Source of the DNA: Cyclina sinensis
Lineage: Eukaryota > Mollusca > Bivalvia > Venerida > Veneridae
Direction: 5' to 3'
Length of the DNA stretch: 64,000 nt
Assembly (NCBI GenBank): GCA_012932295.1
Contig: JAAONU010000123.1
Coordinates: 310,001 to 374,000 of the forward strand
Part shown: positions 1-12,500 of the stretch, in pieces
How the letters are laid out: each line of letters starts with the position of its first letter
Position numbering within the stretch: the first letter of the stretch is position 1
Position numbers and translations under genes: made by a program
The notes under the pieces: model-generated
Told to the model about the DNA's origin: nothing
Seen by the model: the letters and a program-made list of their open reading frames with translations, nothing else
The model's database searches: none

Positions 1-3000
1 AGTATCCCTTGTATACCAATTATCGGTGAATACTTATTATCGGTGATTTAAAAAATATTCCGATTATGAACGCATGCGTAGCTAATCAGTGTCTGCATCC
101 GCCCTGCTCTGCTAATTGTTGTTCCCGCCATCACTCAGAAGTAAAATTTGAGTGAAATTGTCATTTTGCAGATTGATATAAAAATAGTTTATGCCTTGCT
201 ATAAGAAACAAATTAAATTTTTCATTTTTAAATTAAAACATTTCATAAGTATGACCTCCTACCTCGAAAAACTACATTTGTTTCACTGCCATCTGTAAAC
301 AGGAACAGCGGGGCATTTACTTCCGGTCCAAAAAGATATTGACTTTAATTTCCCGCAAATATTTTGTTGAATTAATGTGGTCATAAAGCGGAAGAAAACA
401 ACAGATAATGTACGGAAGATATCTATTCATTAAGGTTATAAAAAACTTAACAGTTTAACAGTTTAAACTTATGAAATGAACCCTGTTCATATCGATTGAT
501 TAATATTATATTTGGAAGCTTGTGATATTTTTAGTTCATCACCGATAATAAGTATATTTGAGAATCAAAGATGGCGGCCTCAGTCTCTGTTAATTTATGG
601 TAAACACGGACCCACTTTGTGATGATTCTTCTTAATTGATTGTTGTTACATGTTAATGAAAAAGGTGCACATAAATCAGTAAATATAAGTTTTTGTTTTC
701 AGTTGTTTTTTAATTGAAATTTTCGTCTGAAAATTAGCATCACCGCTAATTATAATCACCAGGCTAATTTATTTAAATCTGAATAACGGTAACCTTCTCC
801 ATTTTTTACGGTAAGGTATTTCTCCTGTTCGTTAATATGACGGAAAAAGACCACTGAGATAGATTTTATTTTCTTTCTATAAAATATCAAAATCGTTTCG
901 ATAAATCATCATGAACGTGGATTATTCAGTTGAGTTTCTTTTTTCATCTCCTGAACTTTGAGCAATGGGACATTTTTCTTAAAGTATCACCCGAACGCAG
1001 TGTTCTAATAATCAGGTATACAAGAGTGTACGTTTTCTGTTTCTACGGAAATATACCTTTCGCTCTTTTTCTAGCTATAGATAGGTAAATGCTGAAAGGT
1101 AAATTACATACTAAAAGATAAGTGAATGCTGAAATGATGGTCAGCTCATTTAAAAACGGATTTAGCACTATCTACTTAGTGTCTAAAAATTTAAACGTTA
1201 ATGTTTGGCTTAACGCAGCATTTTAGTTGTAAACTACAACCAGAAAAAACAACTGACGTATCTACATGGGACTGAACAGAATATCGTCCAAAGTAATTTT
1301 GTATGAAAAGTACAATATTTTGAGTAAATAGAACTAACCCGACCAGAACCATTTCAATAACCCCTCATTCGTAAACTTGTAGTCCCTTTAAACCTCTGAA
1401 TGTATTTTAATAAACATTAATAATTATAAGAATCAAAGGAATTATTTGAAATCAATGTGTAGAATACAATGCATTCAGGGAACAAATTTCCTACTTATTA
1501 TTTAATTTAAAAACATATTTCAGTGATGTCAGTTTCGTTTAATTTGTTTTTTCTTCCTATTGACAAACTGAAAGCATATTAATGTGGAATTGTGAAGAAA
1601 AAAAAGGTAATGCAAAACTTATGTTTAAAAGTTAATTTTTGAATAAGAAGTTCACAAGGTAAGCCCAGTCATGTAGTTTGAGTAAGGGTCGATGTGATAT
1701 GAAATATAACCGGCAATTTCATTGTTCTTACAAATAATATATTGCATACAGTGAAAAATTGGTCTCTCCCATTGCATATCTATTACTCTAAAATATTTGT
1801 ATCCCAGTACAGCTTACGTTATTTCTGATCCTGTACATTGATTTAATTAAACATATTAGAGTCTGCTTAAATGTTCTGTATGTAACAAATGTGCCATATA
1901 TTTAACCCGAGTTATTTTCAATATAAGTGTTTGTTAGTTTGCTAGTCAGCAGTTTTCACAGGTTAAAAGCTATAACGGGAGTGCCGTGTCAGTTTAACAG
2001 AAGTAAGCCACTGAAACAGTGCATTGGAGACATTTCACGCTTAGATTAAATTTAAACATAAAATAGCACGCCATTCTTATATAGGCTCTGGTATTTACTA
2101 GACTTTAACAATAAACAACAACATGTTCATATGTGTGTCCTTCTTTCTGTCAAAGTATATTTTAAACAACTTATCGATAATGTACTTTTTTCAGATTTAC
2201 AGAAGCCAAAAGCTTAGTTAAGACTTAGTTATATGAATGTTGTTACATCCTTCCGTAAGCTATTAATTTGTTTTGAATGTGTAGTTTTGTCAACAGCTTA
2301 ACTCCATGAATGTTGCATACTTCTGTACGGTAGTAACCTGTTTCTGCATTATTTTGCGTTTGTGGTTTTCTTTTTTTCAATAAGCAAAATCACTCTTTCG
2401 GTATGTTGATTTTACATGAGATACTGTATAAAATAATACAGTTTATTTTTCACCGTACCATTTGAAATAAACGAACAAGACGTGTACGACTTCAAATTAC
2501 ATAAATCGTTCCTTTTATCAAGCCTTATATCTAAAAAATAATCTTCTGACATACTGTAACGACTTCTTGTTTATATGAAAAAACATATAAAACTATATTA
2601 AAGATGAAATTAAAAGGATATGTCCGATGTCCCAAATTCGCGTGACTCAGCTCAATTATAAAGCACAAAAAGACAAAATTTGGAGTTTAATTTGTAAGAT
2701 TACGTTTTATCTATTACGTTTATAATTCAACATATTAAACAAGATACACATATATAAAGCTTTATTAATTTTATCAGGTTATACATTCAGGTCTGTGTTC
2801 ATTTAAGTAGATACATTTACCTAGATTTTTCGTAAATGGTTTTTGTTTTCTGAAATACTGTAATGTCACTCTGACATGTAACAACAGATGCACGTTGCAT
2901 TAAAATGCTAAGTTCTAAACATCAGTTGACATTATGCTATCATTAAATGGTGTCCCTTGTGCAAAACTTGTTGTTATAAGATTAACTTGATGTGTTTTAT

Positions 3001-3532
3001 TCTTATTCAGACATTGTAGACTTTTTGAAAGCATATGATACCATGGATATACTGATAAAATTTTACGCATTTTACATACCTAGAACTCAATTCTATGAGA
3101 AAAAAGACAAGTTACTGACTTAAGCTCTTTATTTACATACTAATTGAAAAAAAAATAAACGAAATGAATTAAATACAGGTGAAATTAACACTGGATCATC
3201 AAATGCCTCAAATCTGGCTTATACGCATGCATGCAACTTTACATGATTCATGTGTTTCTCATTCAGGACATGCACGTAGAATTAATGTCGATTGATTACA
3301 GAAAACCATTGATTTCAAAAGCCATTCGTTATAGTGAAAAAATGTTTTTACGTTTATAAAAAAAAATAAGCAGATCTCATCATTACCCAACATCTATATA
3401 AACAAACAAGTCAGCTTTTGATACTGTTATCGTTGAATGAATATCAATGAGATTATTTCAACAAACAAACTGATAGTGAAAGTAACCAATATATAGATAA
3501 TATGTTAGTACAGTTTCAACGAGCGATGAAAA
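1..3532. other. Intergenic sequence upstream of gene A
   Basis: AT-rich DNA with no convincing coding exon on either strand. The only structure I can support is the inverted-repeat element at 30-555. A TATA-like stretch lies near 3489-3500, but it is so close to the start codon at 3533 that I do not call it a promoter. Confidence 0.6.
30..555. repeat. Short non-autonomous element with terminal inverted repeats
   Basis: The left end (30-47, containing TTATTATCGGTGAT) is found as its reverse complement at 538-555 (ATCACCGATAATAA). The interior has no reading frame. The size and the TIRs fit a MITE-like DNA element. The family is unknown and no target-site duplication was established. Confidence 0.45.
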
Positions 3533-3589
3533 ATGGCGTTTTACCGGCAACTACTTTTAGGAGGATTGATTTTTCTATGTCTGCTAAAG
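3533..3589 (+). other. Gene A exon 1: signal peptide
   Basis: The exon encodes MAFYRQLLLGGLIFLCLLK and ends at a GT donor (3590) in phase 0. Exon 2 continues with LISADG, so signal cleavage is likely just before or within SADG. A different frame of the same DNA gives a longer open stretch, but it lacks a signal peptide and does not join exon 2. Confidence 0.85.
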
Positions 3590-6500
3590 GTAGATCTTAT
3601 ATTTTCATATTGTTTCGCAAAGTTTATTTCATTTTTACAATATCTGCTATTGAAGTAGTACATCTTGACATCTGTATAATTGCTACAAGGTATTTGAAAA
3701 ACAAGTCAAAAGTTGTCGCTATTTTGAAAATTCGCCTAATCTTCAAAATTGCAGAACTAATGCTATAAGTTTCAGATAATGTCAAATCTGCAAGGATATT
3801 TTTTCTGAGTCCTAGAGTTTCTCCTTTACCATAACCATATCAACTACCATGGCTACTTTAAAATGAAACAAATAAAATGTTTCAATTAAATTTTGTTTAA
3901 AATGAGATTTTAATAACATAAGAAGAAAGGTTAACATAGCCTCCTTGATGCTTGTGTTTTTAAACTAAGATAGTATTTCTGTACATACATTACATTCATT
4001 CCTAAATTAGCTTATATCCGCGGACGGTCACGTGAATATTCAGCTAGAAGTTCTCCAGTATGACAACCCAAAAGGAACCTCATTTCAAGGAACAGATTAT
4101 ACATCACAGAGGAAGTGTTGTGACAATGGAAGAAATGCATCAGCTTGCAGCAAATCCAATACTTGCGACCCATACTTTGTCATTTGTATTGGAGGGTGAG
4201 CATTATAGTCTAGGAGAACTAACTCTTAGTATATTAACTTTCCCTTTAAAAACATCGTTAATCAGTGTATGTGATAAATAATTATAATTACATGAAAATA
4301 TAATGTCCCAACTGTTTATGTAAAATGTTCTACAAACATTTGATTATTGATTTGATTTACAAAATAAAAATGAAGTATTGATCTTTTTTTATTTTTGAGT
4401 ATTGCTTTAAATATAGACCATTTTATCACGATTATTCGCAGTGTCGGACAAGGGGGTCATTGTAGCGGGCAAAGTTTTAAAACAGATACTTTGAGGAACT
4501 CCAATTCGTTTACAGCATCAAGTGACAACAATCTTATGAAATTATTTCAATGGGAACATTGGCATTCGGTAGGTTAAGTAAATTGTTTACATTATATTTC
4601 TTTTAAATTAATAAACTTCAGTAGTTTTAAAATGTACCATTTTTTAAACTGAAAGACTGTTTAATTAGAAACATACTTTGCTATGTTACTGCTTCAAAAA
4701 TAATTGAAAGATACGTCATTTTTGTCTATAAAAAGCAAACTATAAAAAAGAAAACATCTTCAACACTGTTAATTGTCCATTGAAACAGGTTCAAAACAAT
4801 GAGAAGTGAGAAGAAACAAACCGGAGCTTTAAAACAAATTTATATAGGGTTTAAATGTGTCAAGAACAACTCTATATAATGATGATACTTACTTAACGAA
4901 TAACTTTGTTTAGGGTGACATAGAATATGTCGTAAATGTGATAGATGATGACAGAAATAAAGATGAACTTATTGAAAACTTTACATCATCAAAAGCGCTT
5001 GTTGTTGGGACCACTTACAAGAATTCTACTCTCCAGGTGCTGTCCTTTTCAAATTTTGTAAGGTAAGTGATTGTTCTTATACGGATCATATTTCACTTAT
5101 GTTCATTCTGTTTTACTATGTGGCAGAATAAACTGTAAAACTAACTAACGTTTACCTTTTGAATATACTGGTTAAAACAAATGAACACAGTACAGTAAAC
5201 TATGTAGCTTTGAGAATAATTTGGCAGATTATCATTTGTCCAACAGATCCGGAAGCATGCATATTTGCTATATATAATTATGTCTGTACATGTACTTGCA
5301 CACAAAATAAATGAAAGGTGTCTTTAATGAAAAACAACATAGAATAGATGCGAATTTAAAATGTCAATGTTTGATTGAATATTCTTACTTTTTTGTAATT
5401 TCATCTTTACTATTATTGCGTTCATAAAAGAGTAACTACTACATCTTAACTTTAATTTCTTAAAAAAAATACCAATTTTTATTATCCAGTTATCCATTTG
5501 AATTAATAACGTCGGTACACTATTCCCATACACAGAGCTTAGTTATTTTAGATTGTGTGGGAAAGTGCAAGAATAAGAAAGCATCCTATTCCAGAGACAC
5601 TTCAAGTAATTTTACGTTTACATGCTCTGTGTATAGCACTGATACAAGAAGCCTCGGTTTCAGGTCTCATTGGAAAGATAAATATATTTGTTAGGGGAGG
5701 AGCGTGGGTATCGAACTCGCAATCCCAGCATTATAAGTCCAGCGCAATATAACTTGATGACTTATACGAACCCGCGTATTTGATACACCCTGCTATTTCA
5801 TTTTAAGTGTTGATCTTGGTATACGAATATGGTGTCAAGACAGTTATGGTGGTCCTGACTGCAGTAACAAATGCACAAGCAGCACATACAGCGTCTGTAC
5901 ACACACGGGAGGATCCGTGCCACTTTCATCTTGTTTAGACGGAGGTAAGATGAAAATCTGTTTCTAGTTTAAAAAGATCTTACCACAATTGTCAGCTGTT
6001 TCTTTTATTGAAATCATTCAACCTGCAATGCATCATAGCATTTTAATATGAACTTACTAATTTTACCTATATTTAAAATGTACATTTAAAAATCTAGAAG
6101 AAGTATTGTTTGTTCGATATCCTACCCCTTTATACGATCAACTTGTATAAAAAGAATGTAAAAAAAAACAACATCAAAGACATCAACCTTATAACAATGT
6201 GTAGTTTCGGACCTGATAGGATAACTTCAAGGGCATTCTTTGTTGCTTATTATTGTGTTCATCTTTACTATTCAGCACCATCATTTACCATCGTCACTTT
6301 AAAATTGAAAACGAAAATCAACTGCCGACGGGTTAAACACAGTGGTTTTGTCATTCAGTTTGCCTGTATCTGACAAATTTCTACAGTAAATACTGCAAGT
6401 GTGTAAACTGTTTGAACCATGGATTATTATTAAGTTCATCATCTCAGCTCAAACTAGCAAAAATTACATAGAAACATAAAATGGCAGAATACTTACAGAC

Positions 6501-9500
6501 ACAACCACCAACACTTCACACAATCTTGTTTGTTATGAGAAAGGACTTAACAAATATCTTGAACTTTCTTTTTTCAATAAAACGGACCAAATTCACCAGC
6601 TACTTTCGTAAATTATATTTTCAGACGTATCAAGACTTGAAATCAACGCACTTCTGACGGTCAAAGCCAAAGATATTCAACTATTACTTATTGAATTCAT
6701 CCTTCAGAATATATGCCCAGAGGCTCACAGTGTAAATGTTAATGTTGTTCACTTTCGTTTAACAGGGTACGAATTTTACTTTTATTTCCTTATTATAGAT
6801 TATAAATAATACGTAAATAAAAATACCTTTCATTTAATCATCATGAGAAGTCTGCTGTTGTCAAAAAGAACAACCCAAGTATTTGTACTTCTAGATCGGT
6901 GGAGTTTAAAGCAAAATGCAATAACACAGCAGTCAGCAGTTTGGTGTTCACGACACATATGTTCATACTCAGTCTGACAAATAAGGCAGCACTGGCGACC
7001 TACTTCCCTCAAGTTCCACTACAGGCACCATCTGTCATAAGGAAACGAGGCACAGGGGTAAAAATTTAGTAACCAGTTTCTTTCATATAATGTTGATAAA
7101 TTAAGTTAATATATATTTTTAAGAGTTGGAAGAATGATTAACATTCATCCTTACAACTCTAAGAGCCTCTTTATCGAACTATATACTATTGGAAACATAG
7201 GTAAAATCATAGAAAAAGGTCTATTTCTCCAAGTTCATCATGTATAAATTTCGATGTTATATAGATTTTAGCAAAAACCTTAAATAAAAGTCAAGCTTTG
7301 ATTTCATATCAATCTTATAATTATCAGTCAGAATTCTTTTTCAGGTACGTCAGTATATGATTCTACGAATATTAAGTTACAAAGACCTTAGTTCATCCTG
7401 CCATCAGCATGACTGCAATATTCAGATTTCTATTTGTGTACAAGGGCGTCAGAACAGGTAAGTGCGTATTTTGATTATGAATAATTACTTTTTATATATC
7501 CTTTAGAAACAATTCCCTGTTCAGACGTTCCAGCTATTACAGCATGTAAAATTGAAACTTACTATAAAACAACTATTACTTAAATTCTTCAAGATCTGAA
7601 ATCTCTAGGTTTTAACAGAATAGCAACGTTCATCAGAATGACTATTTCTGTTTACTTATTACTGGTAACTGTTGCAGACTGGGTTTGATTTATAGAAATT
7701 TTGGTGACCGTCAAAACTCTAGCACTTGAAAAGACAAATTGTTCAGTTAACATCTAGCATTTATTTTATTCTTTTGTTTCGTTTAAAATGAAAAATTAGA
7801 TTACACCACAAGGATAAACATATTATCATATCAACCATTTCTATTTCCTTTTCATAAGTTGCCTTATTGTGTCTTCAAAACTATCCGCGACTGAAATGAG
7901 AATATGCAATGGAGATATAGTCGACCGCCTTTCAACACATCAGGAACGGTCAACAACAACATTAGTACCTCTCACGTCATGGCCGGTATGCATTTATTTT
8001 TTTTACCGATTGTCTGTATTATGCGTGACATTTGTTGCTCTTTGGCATCTGAGTAATTAACTAAAGTAAATTGTACTTAACACTGTATGAAACCTTCAGA
8101 CTTAATAGTTCTGTAAGTTATTCATTTCATTGATAGTCCTTGTAGAGCAGTCTTTTAAGCTGTCAGACAAGGGACTAATAAACGAACCATGCTTTCAAAG
8201 ACTTTAGACCACTCAACATTTAACACGGTCACATAATTGGGACTATTAATATACAGTAACAAAAAATGAAACTTTACATTAAGGATTGAAAATTTGTCTT
8301 GTAAGCATGCAACAATTTAAAGAGAGCTATAAAACTATGTTTTCAGCATCAAAATGTGCACCTACATCGACAATAAAATATTTGATTAGAACAGAAAAAA
8401 TAACTTTTTTTTTCAAATTCAAGCTATGTACTCAATGATATCACGACAAACCAGGTTAATTGGTACGTTCCACTGGAGCCTGAAATTCTATCAATAATTA
8501 ACATCTCCCCAAACATAAAAATAAATTAATAAAAAATAAAATAAAATAAATAAAACATTCCCACTATATACAGTGTGGAATTACCACGTGATCATAAAGG
8601 CATCAAAACCAAGACAAACTGTATAAACTAGCTCCGCTTGAAAATAGAAAATTACCCGTAACTATTTCACTTCTTTATTGATTTAAATGGGACATGTGTC
8701 AGTCTATGGAGTAAAGTATATATAGGATCTCTATCAGCAGCTTAGCAATTTTATCAAGCACTGCGTGAAACCTCTCATACAAACAAATTCCAACTTTTCA
8801 CGCAGTGCTTAAAAAACCGCTCAGCTGCTGATGGAGATCCTATATTCAATGGAAAGTTATATTCTTTCTCCTTAGACTGACACATGTCCCAAAGTAATCG
8901 ATGAAGAAATGAGATACTTAAGGGTATTTTTCTGTTTTCAAGCGGAGGCAATGTTGACAGTTTTGCCTTGGTTTTGATGCCTTTAGTGACTCACGATCAC
9001 GTGGTATTGCCACACTGATAAATATAAAAACACAAGGAAAGCAACAAAAATTCCCCACCCTCCTATCCATAAACAAGAAATTTCGTGAGGAAGCACAATG
9101 CTGGTGTCCGAGTGCTGGGGTTTTATAAAACATATTAAAATACGCAATGAACACTGGTTATAATATATTGACGACCTTTTTCGTTGATATACAGCATTTA
9201 CTTAGACTTTCTATCCATTGTCGGTTCCATTGCCTGTTGTTGTTGTTGTAGCGGTATACAGAGTGATAAACTCCGTTAACACCGTACACCTCACCGGTCT
9301 TTGTAGAACATAAATGCGCTGTGCTTTTATGAAAATGACACAAACAGAATCGAATTTTCTGGCCTTAAAAGGTCATAGTCTCGTTATATGAAGGATTCGT
9401 ACTATATTGCCACACTCAGTTGGGTGGCCATGATAATCATATTAAACTGTCAATTTCTTAATTTAGAAAATCCCGCTGTTTACAAGTTACAGTGTGACTA

Positions 9501-12500
9501 CAGAGTGACTTCCCCTGGGATTTTCCCAATTAAAAAATGTCAACATATATTCTTAAAAATGTGGTAAAAATCAATATCTGTTTTATATGGTTTATTAGAA
9601 ATTTATAATTAAATATGAAAAATAGATTTATACTTACTGTTCATAAATCTAAAAGTGAAAATAAAAATTATTCACTCCGTATACTTCGCTTCAACAACAA
9701 CAGGCAATCGAACCAACGATGGATAGAAAGTTGACGTAATTCGTCAACATATTACAGTGAGAAGTCTTCATTGCGTATTTTAAAATGCGCTCAAACTCCA
9801 GCATTCAACTATCTCACGAAAGTTTTTGTGTATGGACGGATGGGTTGAGAATTTTTTGTTGACATCACTGCCTACTAACTGAGTTATAATATCAATTAAC
9901 CTCACTAGTCGTTGTTTTAAAGCAAACATTACTGCTCGGTTTACTAAGTTAGTGTACTTACAAACTTTTTGTAACCGAATTTTGTTCCAAGAGAGAGAAC
10001 TGTAGTATGACTTTGTGGTCGAATCAGAAATCTGATTTTGTAAAAATTGAAGGTCATCTCAATGTATAGGGTTATTTCAATGTTATAAACTTTATAATGA
10101 TACATCGCTGCAAAATGATGTACCTGGTACATTCTTGCACGACAACGTATGTATATATCTGTTGAGGTATATTTCAATAGATCCACACAGGTTTCAAAGA
10201 GAATCTGCAGTGTTCTGTTAGCTTAATTTTGATCTTACCTTTGTTTAAGCAAGCTACACTAGGTATGTCATTAATTCTTTCACACTTCAGCAAAAAACTA
10301 GTTTAACTACCAACGAAACTTGGTCATTAATATAGCACACGTTAATGTTTTTTTGCATGTAAACAAAATATAACACCCTCCAAGTGAGAAAATAAGTATT
10401 GAAATAAGACTGAATATATCCCTTGAAATTTAGAGTCAAAGGTGAGGCTTTCATTGCGGCTCATTGAATATTGAAAAAAAAAATCATAGAAATAACAAAA
10501 TTTGCTCTTGTCCCAAAGTCACTTAGTTTTAAACTTGACACAAATGACATCAATGCAAATGATCTTAGAATCTTTAAATAGATGAATTGTTACAACTAGA
10601 AACTTTACGATTACTTTTTCTTCAATTCTTAACATATATTTTGATCGCTGTTAACAAAATTGCGAAATCATATAAGAAATACATGTCATCTAAAAGTCAT
10701 TAATTTTGTTTTCTAAATTAGACTGTCAACGAGGTTTACGTCTATCTATGCTTTGACCCAGCCATTAATTTAATAATAAAACATTACACATCAAGACAAA
10801 TTTTCCGTGTAAGATATGGTAAGATTGCGGAAAAAATTGTGGCTTCAATAGTGATATCAAATTTTCATCGAACATAATCATCTCTCGACTTTGACTTAAC
10901 ATTCCATTGACCAACATCTGACAATGTTTTATAAGAATGGATAAATATGTGCCCTCAAGGTTTCTGCTATATAAAGTTTTGAACATGAAAGTGCTTTATG
11001 CACCTGTGTTGGTTAAAACACATCAAAGAGCACCAGAAAGGGTTTTTTTTTACGGAATCCCGTTGAGGCCGTTTTAAGTTACAAGTTAGAAGACAACAGT
11101 TCGAACTTAGATGTTAGATGTTAGATCTTAGAACGAAGGTCTTAGATCTTAGAACCTAGAAATTATATGTTCCGTAAAGGCTTTAAAAAGCTCAGAAAGG
11201 GACTGAATGCACTTTGCATCAGTGGTCAATCCTTCCGTCTTTCCTTAGGTACCAGGTCAAGATCACAGTGGCCATTTAAATAAAAGTTAGCCATTCTCTT
11301 ACTTTTAAAGACTTGCAATTCTGTATTATTGTTGAATGAAGTTATCAGCATTTGGATAGTGACTGGGGTCACCATGATATATAAGTATTTTAAAAGAGAA
11401 GGATTTGTCTTATATAGTAATGAAATAAATTGCTCTTTGCTACAACTTCCTAAGATGACAAAGGGACATAATTCAGCACAAATGCTTGATGGTGTGACCT
11501 GCTCTTGGCTGCAAATTGGGGTCATCAGTATATACATAATGAATCGCATCACCGAATACGTACACTAAAATCTTACAAAGGAAGTATATGACTGTCACAT
11601 TAGCAGGGTACAGAATGACGGCTAATCGAGAAAATGTTGCATGCGCAAAATATGTTATCGATACATGCGAAAACTAGCTATAAATCCTGCAAAAAGCAAT
11701 AATGAAGAATCCATAATGTTATAACTTAGATCTTTGAACTTAGTTGTTAGAACTTAGACATTAAAACTTAGTTCATATTACTTAGATCTTAGAACTTAGT
11801 TCTTAGAATGAAGACATTAGAACTTAGTTCTTATAACTTAGTCATGCGAACTTGAACTTAAGTTAGATAAAAATTTTAAAAATCGGTTCTGTTTTTTTTC
11901 GAATGTGAAGCTAAAAGAAGGAAAACGTAACCCCATTCTCAGGCATAAAACTTAATTCAGGTAAACGTAAACTACATGACACAAGATACTTATCTCATTA
12001 ATCACTTAAAAGAATAATCTCGACTAGAACTTGTCGATGGCATACCCCCGTGCCACACTCAAGAAATAGTTAATAATAAAACTTTGTTAAAGTTGACACA
12101 AGCTTAGTTTAATATAATGCACAATATATAATAACAATTTAATTTCTTTGTATGATAAGCTATGGAAAAAAGTAATGCTTAATAAATTCTAGTCTTGTTA
12201 AATGCGCCCATCTGAGAATGACGGCTAAATCCCTGATCACAACACTAGTTACTGGTGTAATAACAAGCAACTAAATTATAAACATCCATGTCCATTTAGG
12301 GATAATTTTAGTCGTCTGGAAAACATAGAATAATTACTCACTGTAGGTGGCGTCGGTCATATGGGCAACCGGTACCGACGATAAATAAACTCAAAATAGA
12401 TAGATAGACTAGCCTGGAACAGTTGAATCGGGAAGCCTAGCGGTGTATATCAAATATGAAGCTCACTGACTGAATGATTGACGGGAGGCGGAGTTAGGTA

